From: Bradyrhizobium manausense
Lineage (GTDB): Bacteria > Pseudomonadota > Alphaproteobacteria > Rhizobiales > Xanthobacteraceae
Assembly (NCBI RefSeq): GCF_018131105.1
Contig: NZ_JAFCJI010000001.1
Location: forward strand, 1,550,001-1,614,000
Direction of reading: 5' to 3'
Length of the DNA: 64,000 nucleotides
Below are positions 8,179 to 16,621 of the stretch, piece by piece. The stretch's first letter is position 1. Every line of letters starts with the position of its first letter. The position numbers were made by a program, and so were the translations under genes. The notes beneath the pieces were generated by a model, which worked only from the letters and a program-made list of their open reading frames with translations, was not told the DNA's origin and made no database searches.

Positions 8179-8259
8179 TGGCTAACCATAACGTGGTGAT
8201 GATCGGAGGCGCAAATGCCAAGTCCCTTGGTTTAGTCTCCAGTTGCGGCGGTGCTGACA

Positions 8260-8502
8260 GTGCCTACTCTCGATAAAGTCACCGTGGATCTCATGGTCGT
8301 CCTCGGGACGACCACCATGCCGATCCATCAAGTATTACGTCTTTCCCGCGGCGCCATCATCGAGCTGGACGCAACCGAGGCCGACGAGGTCAAGGTCCTC
8401 GCCAACAATCTGCCGGTGGCTTCCGGCGTCGTGCTGGTCGATCGCAACCGGATCGCGGTCGAGGTCAAGCAGATGCTGCCGCGGACGCCGGGCACGCGGT
8501 AG
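8260..8502 (+). CDS. FliN/FliM-domain (SpoA) small protein
   Basis: About 80 residues covering one SpoA (FliN C-terminal) domain: DKVTVDLMVVLGTTTMPIHQVLRLSRGAII at the N-terminus, then VLVDRNRIAVEV. FliN proteins form the flagellar motor switch; the type III secretion homologue is YscQ. There is no ATG at the N-terminus; GTG at 8260 gives a start MPTLDKV and GTG at 8251 would add three residues. No other flagellar gene is in the window, so it is an isolated copy. Its stop codon lies inside a 19-bp tandem repeat. Confidence 0.75.
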   Translation: MPTLDKVTVDLMVVLGTTTMPIHQVLRLSRGAIIELDATEADEVKVLANNLPVASGVVLVDRNRIAVEVKQMLPRTPGTR

Positions 8503-8544
8503 CGGCCGGGGCACGCGGTAGCGGCCCGGGCACGCAGTAGTGGT
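8488..8544. repeat. Three tandem copies of a 19-bp repeat across a stop codon
   Basis: Units begin at 8488, 8507 and 8526. Copies one and two differ at one base; copy three carries four changes. Core: GGGCACGCGGTAGCGG. The TAG that ends the FliN-domain gene is in copy one. Since 19 is not a multiple of three, gain or loss of a unit after the stop leaves the protein unchanged, but slippage upstream of the stop would alter its C-terminus. Confidence 0.85.
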
Positions 8545-8699
8545 CGGCCCGTCCGATAGGGCCGATCCGGGCAGGGACGCGACTTTCCTGCCAGGCTTGT
8601 GGAATTCAGAGCCTTTGCAGGCTTGTATCCCCCTGATGGATTTGTTAGATCGGCGACCGCTGATCCGGCCAGCCAACGACCTCAGGCCGGTATCTTCTT

Positions 8700-8784
8700 G
8701 CGCTCGTGGCGGAATTGGTAGACGCGCTGCCTTGAGGTGGCAGTGGGTAACACCGTGGGGGTTCGAGTCCCTCCGAGCGCACCA
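8700..8784 (+). tRNA. tRNA-Leu (anticodon GAG)
   Basis: 85 bases including an encoded CCA end. Acceptor stem GCGCTCG (8700-8706) pairs with CGAGCGC (8774-8780). The D arm contains GGAATTGGTAGACGC. The anticodon stem CTGCC/GGCAG holds the loop TTGAGGT, giving anticodon GAG, which reads CUC and CUU leucine codons. A long variable arm (TGGGTAACACCGT) and the T arm GGGGGTTCGAGTCCCTCC complete a class II leucine tRNA. Confidence 0.97.
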
Positions 8785-8829
8785 CCTCTCAAATTTCATC
8801 GCTGGAAGCTGACGGTCCGCACGGGTCCC

Positions 8830-9087
8830 TCAGCCATATTCCTCGCCGATCCCGTATTCCCGGTAGATCTCGAGCGGATCGAGGTCGGGGAACAGGCGGC
8901 ATTTGGCCTGGGCGAGGTGCAAGCTCACCGCGTTCGGCTCCTTGCCGTGCGACAGCATCTTGCGGATGTCGTCCATATGCGCGCTGGGCTGGTGCTTCGC
9001 CTCGAGTTGCTCCAGTGCGACCAGGGCGGTCGCAAGCGCCTCGGTCAGAACCCAGTCGTCGTGCCCCGTGATTCCCTTCTTCGGCAT
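8830..9087 (-). CDS. Conserved hypothetical small protein
   Basis: 85 residues, acidic to neutral, mostly helical in appearance (LTEALATALVALEQLEAKH, HMDDIRKMLSHG, LDPLEIYREYGIG). No signal peptide, membrane segment or metal motif. The codon use matches its neighbours and the frame is free of rare codons, which argues for a real gene. It lies tail-to-tail with tRNA-Leu. I do not recognise a function. Confidence 0.6.
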   Translation of the reverse strand: MPKKGITGHDDWVLTEALATALVALEQLEAKHQPSAHMDDIRKMLSHGKEPNAVSLHLAQAKCRLFPDLDPLEIYREYGIGEEYG

Positions 9088-9318
9088 CGGCAGACCCCAA
9101 TCCGCAGACTTCGCCCGTGGCGGCGGCAGCAGTCTACCGTAGCTTGTCTCGAATCTCCATCGAGCCGCGGTGCGTGGAACAAGGCGAGGCGCCGCGCGCT
9201 CGCTTGCATTATGGCGGCGCGTGGCTAAAAGGCGGCGGCGCGCGGGGGCGACGGTATCCTTCTTGAAACAAAGTTGGCGTAGACGGACCTCGCGCGACCT
9301 CTCTCGGCTGGAGCCAGC

Positions 9319-9693
9319 ATGGTCTTTCTAAGCTTCGTCTATCGCTTCCTGACCAACTTCGCATTCATGGCGCTGGTCTATTTCAGCCTGAACTTCATGG
9401 AGAAGTATCAGAACCGGGCGATCCTCGCGATCCTGGTGCTGATCTATAGCGGCATGCGCGCGGCCTCGACATTGCGTGCGTTCTACTTCTTCCAGAAGAT
9501 CGAGAAGCTCGAGGCCGAGACCAAGCGGCTCCAGGCGCCGATCAATGACGGCTCGGGCGGAACCAGCGCGCGCAAGCAGGTCGTGGCCGACGTGGCGCGG
9601 ATGCGCCGTGACGGCGAGCTCAAGTCCTATATGGATCTGTTCTTCCTGGCGCTGATCGTGCTGCTCTGCGTCGCCAACATCATGCGGCAGTAA
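9319..9693 (+). CDS. Hypothetical membrane protein with coiled-coil segment
   Basis: 124 residues. Two hydrophobic helices at about 5-28 and 31-48 near the N-terminus, a charged stretch FFQKIEKLEAETKRLQAP that could form a short coiled coil, and a third hydrophobic helix LFFLALIVLLCVANIM at the C-terminus. This is a small inner-membrane protein with a cytosolic or periplasmic loop of about 55 residues. No enzyme motif is visible and the function is unknown. It is convergent with the longer NodB-type gene. Confidence 0.7.
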   Translation: MVFLSFVYRFLTNFAFMALVYFSLNFMEKYQNRAILAILVLIYSGMRAASTLRAFYFFQKIEKLEAETKRLQAPINDGSGGTSARKQVVADVARMRRDGELKSYMDLFFLALIVLLCVANIMRQ

Positions 9694-9704
9694 CGGCGCT
9701 TAAC

Positions 9705-10967
9705 TCACGCGCGCTTCTTGACGCTGGTGGCGAGACGGGTCGGGCGGGACGCTGTGCTCTTCGCTTGAGCCGAGTGCTTCGGCCCTGTGTGCGCAGCCGT
9801 TCGCCGGGCGTTGATCTTCCCAGCCTTGCCCTTGCCGCGATGCGGCCCTTCGGTTGCCATCGCGATCCGCGTCGCGGCGCGCCGCGACAAGGTCGTCGAG
9901 AGCAGCACCTCGATCGACCCCTCGGGGATCGCGAAGAGATCGCGGTCGGGCGCGGCCAAGGTGGATGCGATATCCGCCTGCGCCATGGTCTTGCGCGGCA
10001 GCAGCTGCGGTTGGTGCGCGGTCTGCGTGTTGAGATCGGCGAGGCCGGGAGCCGGCAGCGTTTTGGTCTGCGTGAACACGAAATTCGGCACAGTCGGCCA
10101 GCGCGCGATCCGCGTCGTTTCCGTCGGCGGATGCAACAGCCACTCCACCGGCGTGGTCGGCGTCGCCGGACGGTCGGCGGTCGCGGGCACCACATGCACG
10201 ATGCGATAGCCGCGCGCCTTCAGGTCGCGAATGATCTTCGGCAGCGCCGCCACCGTGCGGGCCTGGATGTCGTGCAGCAGCAGGATGCCCTTGCCCTTGG
10301 CCTCCAGCCGCTGGATCGCCAGCTGATAGACGCGGTCCGACGAGATGTGGCGCCAGTCGTCGGCCGGGAAGTCGGCGCTCCACACCTGGATGCCGCGCGA
10401 GATCAGATAATTCTCAACGGCGTCGGCGCGCATCAGCCCGGGGATGCGGAAGAACGGCGCGAGCTTGGACGGATCGGTCATTGCCGCCGACGTCCACTCG
10501 ATGCCGCCGTTGATCTCGGCCTCGGCCTTCTCCATCGGCATCCTGTTCATCGTCAGGGGATGGGTCATGCTATGCGTGCCGACGGTGTGGCCCGCCGCGA
10601 TCAGCTTGCGCACGCCTTCCGGGTTCGCCTTGGCCTGGTCGCCGATCTCGAAGAACGTCGCCTTGATGCACTCGTTGGCGAGAATCTGAAGCACCTGGTT
10701 GGAGTATTTCGGCAGCGGACCGTCGTCGAAGGTGAGGACGACCTCGTGGTCCTTCAGCGGCAGCGTCTCGCGGTACTGCATGGTGCCGATGCGCGGATGC
10801 TCGCGCGGGTCGACGACGAGTGTGCGGGAGGTGCCGAGCGCGTCGGGATGTCCCGGGCATTCTGCGGCAAGGGCCGCCGGCGGCGCCGCGGTCAGCAACC
10901 CCGGGAGCAGGACAGCCAGCAAGACGGCCCACGATCGCGTCCGGACAACAACGCTAGTACCGATCAT
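9705..10967 (-). CDS. Secreted polysaccharide deacetylase (NodB domain) with basic C-terminal tail
   Basis: 420 residues. A signal peptide ends near Ala34-Ala35 (AALAAEC). The NodB domain starts with the metal motif TFDDGP at 79-84 and continues with THSMTHP, giving the zinc ligands Asp82, His132 and His136. Such carbohydrate esterase family 4 enzymes remove N-acetyl groups from chitin-like or peptidoglycan sugars. After about residue 265 there is a 150-residue low-complexity tail, rich in Thr, Ala, Lys and Arg, ending SVKKRA, likely to bind wall or acidic polymers. The next gene upstream is a shorter paralogue with the same leader pattern (CP..DALGTSR), so the pair arose by duplication. Confidence 0.9.
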   Translation of the reverse strand: MIGTSVVVRTRSWAVLLAVLLPGLLTAAPPAALAAECPGHPDALGTSRTLVVDPREHPRIGTMQYRETLPLKDHEVVLTFDDGPLPKYSNQVLQILANECIKATFFEIGDQAKANPEGVRKLIAAGHTVGTHSMTHPLTMNRMPMEKAEAEINGGIEWTSAAMTDPSKLAPFFRIPGLMRADAVENYLISRGIQVWSADFPADDWRHISSDRVYQLAIQRLEAKGKGILLLHDIQARTVAALPKIIRDLKARGYRIVHVVPATADRPATPTTPVEWLLHPPTETTRIARWPTVPNFVFTQTKTLPAPGLADLNTQTAHQPQLLPRKTMAQADIASTLAAPDRDLFAIPEGSIEVLLSTTLSRRAATRIAMATEGPHRGKGKAGKINARRTAAHTGPKHSAQAKSTASRPTRLATSVKKRA

Positions 10968-11146
10968 GAACCCTGTAAGCCTTCATCTGCGACTGTCGCC
11001 ATAGTAGGTCGGAGACATCAGCAAACGGTTCAGGCGCAAAGGCCGTTCCCGCCGATGATCCCCCCGGATCATTGCATGGCGTAGCATGAACAGAGTGTTA
11101 ATAGGGCGCAAATCACCCCATTTTGGTCAGCCGTGACTTTCCGGCA

Positions 11147-11953
11147 TCAATGCGCGTCGGCGTTCTTCCGTGATGCGTCCGCCGGCACGATGTGGACCAC
11201 GTGAAAGCCGTTCTCCCGCAAAAATCGCAGGAAGGCGGGCATCATGGCCGCCGTACGCGCCTGGGCATCGTGGAACAGGATGATACCCTTGCCGGCGGCG
11301 GTGATACGCTCGGTGATGAGCTTCAATTCCTGATCCGGCGTGATGTCGTTCCAGTCGCTGGCCCAGAGATCGGCGCCGAACACGACGATGCCGCGCTGCT
11401 CGAGCACGTCGAGCTGGGCCGGCGTGGATTCGAAATAGGGGAAGCGGAAGAACGGCGTCGACGGCGTCGTCGTCGCGACCCCGTGCAGCGCCTTCTCGTC
11501 GGCGGCGATGCCGTGGTCGATCTCGTATTTCGCCGCGCCGGCCGGGATCCGTGCCATGTAGGGATGTGACCAGGTGTGGTGGCCGATGGTGTGACCCTCG
11601 CGGGCGATGCGCTTGACCATGTCTGGAAATTCGGCGGCGCTCCGGCCGACCAGGAAGAACGTTGCGCGCACGCATTCCTGCGCCAGCGCCGCCAGCACCT
11701 TGGACGTCGACTGCGGACGCGGGCCGTCGTCGAAGGTCAGCACCACCTCATGATCGGCAAGCGGCAGCGTCTGCGGAAAGCTCTTCAACCCGACACGCGG
11801 CGTGGTCTCGGCATCGACGCGCATGACCCGCGAGGTGCCGAGCGCATCGCTCCGCGGGCAATCCGCGGCCTTCACTGAGCCGATCGCGGTGAGGGTGGCG
11901 AGAGCCAGGCCCATCGTGATCGAGGTCCATTTCGGCCGCTGCATCTTTGCCAT
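11147..11953 (-). CDS. Secreted polysaccharide deacetylase (NodB domain), short paralogue
   Basis: 268 residues with a signal peptide ending near Ala30 (VKAADCP). TFDDGP at 73-78 and HTWSHP at 126-131 provide the Asp-His-His metal site (His126 and His130), and RFPYFEST and IILFHDAQART give the later catalytic motifs. It shares with the downstream paralogue the opening CPRSDALGTSR, the block LPLADHEVVLTFDDGP and the ending HVVHIVPA, but lacks the basic tail. The two genes run in the same direction about 180 bases apart. Periplasmic or cell-surface role in trimming N-acetylated polysaccharide is inferred from the family. Confidence 0.92.
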   Translation of the reverse strand: MAKMQRPKWTSITMGLALATLTAIGSVKAADCPRSDALGTSRVMRVDAETTPRVGLKSFPQTLPLADHEVVLTFDDGPRPQSTSKVLAALAQECVRATFFLVGRSAAEFPDMVKRIAREGHTIGHHTWSHPYMARIPAGAAKYEIDHGIAADEKALHGVATTTPSTPFFRFPYFESTPAQLDVLEQRGIVVFGADLWASDWNDITPDQELKLITERITAAGKGIILFHDAQARTAAMMPAFLRFLRENGFHVVHIVPADASRKNADAH

Positions 11954-12029
11954 TGCGCTCCCGATTGCCTTGTGGGTATTGCCTGCCCGTCAGCCCAAAT
12001 TATCAACCTGTGAAACGGCGAGGCGTACC

Positions 12030-13451
12030 ATGGATGAACATATGGATAGCGCTGCCTCCGCCGAGGCATTGGTACTCGACCACGTCCCGATGCGCAACGA
12101 AGACGGCGAAATCAGGCAGGAATTCGTCGAGGAAATCGCCCATGCGATCGAGGCCGCCGACAGTGCCGCGCTGCGCGCCTGCGTTGCCGACCTGCACGAG
12201 GCCGACCTCGGCGATCTCATCGCGGCGCTCGCGCCCGACGACCGCGTCCGCCTGGTCGAGCTGACCGGCGCCGACTTCGACTTCTCCGCGCTGAACGAGG
12301 TCGACGAGAGCGTCCGCGAGGAGATCCTCGACGAGCTGCTGCCCGAAACGGTCGCCGAGGGCGTCCGGGAACTGGAATCCGACGACGCGGTCGAGCTGCT
12401 CGAAACGCTCGACGAGGAGGAACAGGAAGAGATCCTCGAAAAGCTGCCGCTCCAGGAGCGCGTCGCGCTCGAGCGCAGCCTGTTGTATCCGGAAAACTCG
12501 GCCGGCCGGCGGATGCAGACCGAGTTCATCGCCGTGCCGCAGGATTTCACGGTCGGTCAGGCGATCGACTACATGCGCGATACGCCCGATCTGCCTGACC
12601 GCTTCTACGAGATCTACGTCATCGACAAGGACCAGCACTGGCTGGGTGCGGTTCCGCTCGACGTGCTGTTGCGCGCGCGCCGTCCGGTGCCGCTCACCGA
12701 GCTGACCGACGAGGATCGCCGCCGCGTCTCCGTCCTGGAGGACCAGGAGGAGGTGGCGCGCATGTTCGGCAAGTACAACCTCGTCGCCGCACCCGTGCTC
12801 GACACCCAGGACCGGCTCGTCGGCGTCATCACGGTGGACGATGTGGTCGACGTCATCGAGGAAGAGGCGGACGAGGACCTCAAGGCGCTCGGCGGCGTCA
12901 CCAGCGACGAAGAGCTGTCGGACACGTTTCTCACCATTGCGCGCGGCCGCTTCAACTGGCTGCTGATCAATCTCGCCACCGCCTTCCTGGCGTCATCGGT
13001 GCTCGGCCTGTTCGAAGGTCAGCTCGAACAGATGGTGGCGCTCGCCGTGCTGGCGCCGATCGTCGCGAGCCAGGGCGGCAACGCCGCGACCCAGACCATG
13101 ACGGTTGCGGTGCGCGCGCTCGCGACCCGCGAGCTCGGCTCTTCCAACGCCTGGCGCGTGGTCGTCCGCGAGGCGCTGGTCGGCCTCATCAACGGCGTTG
13201 CCTTTGCCGTGATCACAGGCATCGCCGCGGTCGCCTGGTTCAAGATCCCGGGCCTCGGCATCGTCATCGGGCTTGCGATGATCTGCAACCTCATCGCCGG
13301 CGCGCTCGGCGGCATCCTGATCCCGATGGCGCTCGAACGCGTCAGGGCCGACCCGGCAGTGGCCTCGGGCACGTTCGTGACGACGGTGACCGATGTCGTC
13401 GGCTTCTTCTCCTTCCTCGGCATCGCGACGCTGTGGTTCGGGTTGAAGTAG
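12030..13451 (+). CDS. mgtE: Magnesium transporter MgtE
   Basis: 473 residues from the ATG at 12030. Order: acidic MgtE N-domain of superhelical repeats (30-140, many Glu/Asp pairs such as LDEEEQEEILEKLP), two CBS domains (about 145-265, including GVITVDDVVDVI), then a C-terminal five-helix channel with VLAPIVASQGGNAATQT, the family's ion-selectivity segment. MgtE dimers let Mg2+ enter along the gradient and close when the cytosolic N and CBS domains bind Mg2+. Length and all domains are normal. It is divergent from the short NodB paralogue; no riboswitch is apparent in the short 76-base gap. Confidence 0.95.
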   Translation: MDEHMDSAASAEALVLDHVPMRNEDGEIRQEFVEEIAHAIEAADSAALRACVADLHEADLGDLIAALAPDDRVRLVELTGADFDFSALNEVDESVREEILDELLPETVAEGVRELESDDAVELLETLDEEEQEEILEKLPLQERVALERSLLYPENSAGRRMQTEFIAVPQDFTVGQAIDYMRDTPDLPDRFYEIYVIDKDQHWLGAVPLDVLLRARRPVPLTELTDEDRRRVSVLEDQEEVARMFGKYNLVAAPVLDTQDRLVGVITVDDVVDVIEEEADEDLKALGGVTSDEELSDTFLTIARGRFNWLLINLATAFLASSVLGLFEGQLEQMVALAVLAPIVASQGGNAATQTMTVAVRALATRELGSSNAWRVVVREALVGLINGVAFAVITGIAAVAWFKIPGLGIVIGLAMICNLIAGALGGILIPMALERVRADPAVASGTFVTTVTDVVGFFSFLGIATLWFGLK

Positions 13452-13686
13452 GGTGCGCGGCAACTACACACTGGTGTCCCGGCGCGCTGCAACGCCCTTC
13501 GCGTTGCTGCGCAGAACCGAGACCCAGGAGGCGGCATACTCTGTGGCTAGATGGGCCACGGCTCAGCGGCGCACCGCGAAGGCGCGCCGCGCCGCGTCCG
13601 GGGCACGAGACCGCGTACGTGCGGCGTTATCTTTAATCCGACCTTAAGCGACCTCCCGCATGATCGCTCCGCTTGGGGGAATGAGC

Positions 13687-13992
13687 ATGCGGTTGCGGCT
13701 GAAGGCGGACGGACGGGTCGTTGAGTTGCGGGACGGGCAAGAGTGTCCTGTCCAGCCGGTTCAGCCTGCAGTCGAAGCTTCGCCGGCCGAGGCCGGCTCG
13801 CTCGCGGTGCGCGATTTGCGCCGGCGCGCCTGTCTCACCCAGATGGAGTTCGCCGCCAAGCTTGGCGTGCCCGTCGAGACCATCCGCAACTGGGAACAGG
13901 GCAAGCGCGCTCCGCGCGGACCCGCCCGCGCGCTGCTGGCCGTGATCGCGCATGCGCCCGACATGGTCTTCCAGGCGCTCGCCAAAGCCTGA
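13687..13992 (+). CDS. XRE-type helix-turn-helix DNA-binding protein
   Basis: 101 residues from the ATG at 13687, chosen because GGGGGA stands at the right distance; in-frame ATGs at 13681 and 13660 are possible. The helix-turn-helix spans about 47-75: VRDLRRRACLTQMEFAAKLGVP then VETIRNWEQGKRAPRG, the pattern of plasmid-antitoxin and phage-Cro type regulators. The first 40 residues contain a short Pro/Val/Gln-rich stretch. No toxin gene is next to it, so it is a solitary regulator of unknown target. Confidence 0.82.
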   Translation: MRLRLKADGRVVELRDGQECPVQPVQPAVEASPAEAGSLAVRDLRRRACLTQMEFAAKLGVPVETIRNWEQGKRAPRGPARALLAVIAHAPDMVFQALAKA

Positions 13993-14125
13993 CGTCAAGG
14001 CCTGACCTGCGAACCTCCCGTTAGCTTTGCGGCTGAAGATCCGCATCCGCGGCCGGCGTCGTCCGTTGCACTCTTGCAGACCGGGTCCATAATGACATGA
14101 GGGGCCGCAACGGAGAGGATTCCTC

Positions 14126-14944
14126 ATGCTGTTCGTCGAGGCCAATGGCGCCAAAATCCCGGCGATCGGACTCGGGACCTGGGAGCTGAGCGGCCGCACC
14201 TGCGCCCGTGTGGTCGAGCAGGCGCTGCGGCTCGGCTACCGTCACATCGATACCGCCCAGGTCTATGAGAATGAGCGTGAGGTCGGCGACGGATTGCGCG
14301 CCTCCGGCGTCCGCCGCGACGATGTCTTCGTCACCACGAAGGTCTGGACCAACCATTTCGCGCCTCACGATCTCGAACGCTCGGTCAAGGAGAGCCTGGT
14401 GCAACTGCGGCTTCCCGCCGTCGACCTGGTGTTGCTGCACTGGCCCAATCCACACGTGCCGCTTGAGGAGACGCTGGGCGCGCTGGCGCATGCCAGGCGC
14501 ATGGGGCTGACGCGCCACATCGGCGTCTCCAATTTCACGGTGGCGCTGATGGAGCAGGCGGTCTCGCTGTCGGGCGAGCCGCTGGTCTGCAATCAGGTCG
14601 AATATCATCCCTATCTCGACCAGGAGAAGGTGAGGGCGGCTTGCGACCAGCACGGGATGGCGCTCGTTGCCTACAGCCCGATCGCCAAGGGCCGCATCAA
14701 GGCCGACCAGACGCTCGCGGCCATCGGTCGCGCCCATCACAAGACGGCGGCGCAGGTTGGGCTGCGCTGGCTGGTGCAGCAGAATGTATCTGCAATTCCC
14801 AGAACGTCGCGCGTCGAGCGCCTGTCGGAAAACATCGAGATCTTCGATTTCGAGCTCTCGGATGACGAGATGGGGCAGATCGCTGCGCTGGCCAGCCCCA
14901 AGGGTCGCCTGACCGATTTCGGCTTCGCGCCGAAATGGGATTGA
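14126..14944 (+). CDS. Aldo/keto reductase
   Basis: 272 residues, the typical size of the bacterial DkgA/DkgB-like group. The catalytic tetrad is complete: Asp42 and Tyr47 in HIDTAQVYENE, Lys72 in TTKVW, and His105 in LLHWPNP. The NADPH-binding C-terminal motif is IPRTSRVERLSENI. It reduces aldehydes or keto sugars to alcohols in the cytosol; the preferred substrate cannot be told. A purine-rich CGGAGAGGA lies upstream of the ATG. Confidence 0.9.
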   Translation: MLFVEANGAKIPAIGLGTWELSGRTCARVVEQALRLGYRHIDTAQVYENEREVGDGLRASGVRRDDVFVTTKVWTNHFAPHDLERSVKESLVQLRLPAVDLVLLHWPNPHVPLEETLGALAHARRMGLTRHIGVSNFTVALMEQAVSLSGEPLVCNQVEYHPYLDQEKVRAACDQHGMALVAYSPIAKGRIKADQTLAAIGRAHHKTAAQVGLRWLVQQNVSAIPRTSRVERLSENIEIFDFELSDDEMGQIAALASPKGRLTDFGFAPKWD

Positions 14945-14993
14945 GGGGGAACTTGGGTATGCTAGGAGCAGGACGGCAACCCAAGATCGGGCG

Positions 14994-15860
14994 ATGGAAC
15001 CGCGGAAGCTCATACGGACGGACATTGCGGCGTCAGCGATCGCGCATCTGACGCTGGTGGCGCTGATCATCGTGATCAGCGAGGTCCATCCATTTCATGC
15101 CGCGCCGCCCGAGACCGTTGCGGTCGATATCGTCACGCCGGAGCAGGTGAAGCAGGAAGAGGCGAAGGCGGAGGAGAAAGCCCAGGAGGAGAAGCCGCCC
15201 GAGCCGCTCCCCGACTTCAAGCTGCCGAAGCTCGACGTCGCCGACAATGACAAGCCGGACCCATCACCCAAGTCTGCGGCCAAAGAGAAGCCGGCGCCGC
15301 AACAGAAGCAGGCCCAGCCGTCACAGGCGGCGAAGCAGCAAGAGGTCAACGCGCAGCCGCAACCCCAGCAAACTCAAGCGCAACAGCCGCCTGCGATGCC
15401 GCAGCCGCAGGCCACGCCTCCGGCCTACCGGGTGCCGGAGCCTGATATCACCATGAAATACGGCGTGATGCTGGGCCTGCCTCCCGAAATGCCGCCCCCG
15501 CCGAAAGACGCGCCCAAGGATGACGGCGGCGATGCCAAGGATTCCATCGCCGCCAAGCTGCCGCCCGAGGTGATTGCCGAGCTTCGCCGTCACCTGAGGA
15601 GCTGCTCGAAACTGCCCGCGGGGGTCGCGGCGAGCGATGCCGTGCGCATCCGGCTGCGTGCGGTGATGGCCACCGACGGCACGCTGGCGCGCGCGCCGAT
15701 CCTGATCGAGGCGCCACCGTCCGCGAAAGGCGTTGCCATCGTGAAATCAGCGATGAGCGCGCTCCAGGCCTGCCAGCCCTACAAGATGCTGCCCGCGGAC
15801 AAATACGCGGAATGGAGCGTGATGGATCTTTCCTTCACGCCCCAGGATTTCGGATCGTAG
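14994..15860 (+). CDS. TonB/TolA-like cell envelope protein
   Basis: 288 residues. A single membrane-spanning helix (about 12-29) is followed by a long periplasmic linker (40-150) rich in Pro, Lys, Glu and Gln, as in TonB and TolA, then a folded C-terminal domain from about 190 with two cysteines (LRSCSKLPAG and LQACQPYK). TonB/TolA proteins span the periplasm to pass proton-motive energy to the outer membrane. No exbB/exbD or tolQR genes lie nearby, so the energising partner must be encoded elsewhere. The Cys pair may form a disulfide. Confidence 0.7.
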   Translation: MEPRKLIRTDIAASAIAHLTLVALIIVISEVHPFHAAPPETVAVDIVTPEQVKQEEAKAEEKAQEEKPPEPLPDFKLPKLDVADNDKPDPSPKSAAKEKPAPQQKQAQPSQAAKQQEVNAQPQPQQTQAQQPPAMPQPQATPPAYRVPEPDITMKYGVMLGLPPEMPPPPKDAPKDDGGDAKDSIAAKLPPEVIAELRRHLRSCSKLPAGVAASDAVRIRLRAVMATDGTLARAPILIEAPPSAKGVAIVKSAMSALQACQPYKMLPADKYAEWSVMDLSFTPQDFGS

Positions 15861-15889
15861 AGGGGGCCACGGTGCCACAATCCTCTGTG

Positions 15890-16560
15890 TTGCCCGACGG
15901 GCAAAACACCGCGAACGCTGTCAATCTGTCTCCGTAAAAATATTCCACTTTACCGAAATTCGGAAATGGCGTAGATATCGCTCATCCCGGCTCATCCTTG
16001 AGGGGCGATCGTACGTCGTCACGATTTGCGAGCCGGGCTTGCGGTGGACGCGGCAGCGTCGGCACGAGGGGTGCGGGCAGGGCGGGTAGTCCCTGTGAGT
16101 CCGAGACCGCGTGCGGACGAACGGCGCTGTGAAGTTCGTCGCGCCAACATGTTTCCCGTAACGTCGACAGCGCGGGATGACCCTGTGGCGCCAACGAACG
16201 CGCGTACGGCAAAACCGTGTGGTCCCGGCCGTCGTCGCTACGGTCAAGCTTTCGTGGAGGTGTGGAGCGTCCAACCGGATCAACCACATCGTCAATTCGC
16301 GGGGCGAGGGAGGCCAGAAGGAATTCGGCTCCCGGGAGAGCACGGCATAAGCCGTCAACCCATCGCGCAGGGAAGGCCGTGTGTTGGGCTTCACCTGTAT
16401 GCTGCTGTGCGGTCTTTCACTGCGCTACATCTCGCGCGGCGGACCGCGGGTGCCAGCCGGCACCCGGCCTTCCCTGCGCCCTCTTGGACAAAGAGGGTGA
16501 AGAGATCAAGCAAAGCTCGGGCGAATTGCGTCGCGAGAGCGCGAAAGCGTGGCCGTGACC
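15890..16560. repeat. Long non-coding structured repeat element
   Basis: No gene is supported in this stretch. It opens with a palindrome TTGCCCG-A-CGGGCAA (15890-15904). Near its end a perfect 15-bp inverted repeat (16365-16379 with 16465-16479, core GCGCAGGGAAGG) encloses a perfect GGGTGCC/GGCACCC hairpin (16448-16465). From memory, sequences with the same order of pieces (a GGGAGAGCACG-type stretch, then CGCGCAGGGAA, then CCTTCCCTGCGCCCTCTT) recur in Bradyrhizobium chromosomes; this recollection was not checked. Open frames across it are rich in Arg, Pro and Ser and lack a ribosome site. It may be a dispersed element and may give a folded RNA. Confidence 0.6.
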
Positions 16561-16594
16561 GCAGGATGGGTAGAGCGAAGCGAAACCATCCTGC
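16561..16594. repeat. Short palindromic repeat
   Basis: GCAGGATGG at 16561-16569 is a perfect inverted copy of 16586-16594, with GTAGAGCGAAGCGAAA between. The GGGTAGAGCGAAGCG core is, from memory, a very common small repeat in Bradyrhizobium intergenic DNA. It abuts the long structured element and lies just downstream of the DUF599 gene stop. Confidence 0.65.
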
Positions 16595-16621
16595 AAGATG
16601 ACGATGCGGAAAGAGCCAACC

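Noticed and set aside
11954-12029. Magnesium riboswitch in front of mgtE
   Set aside because: Only 76 bases separate the divergent genes, and no M-box-like arrangement of helices is apparent.
15921-16394. A 157-codon minus-strand frame in the long repeat
   Set aside because: The translation is basic and rich in Arg, Pro, Ser and Thr with no domain or ribosome site, and the same stretch has strong inverted repeats better explained as a non-coding element.
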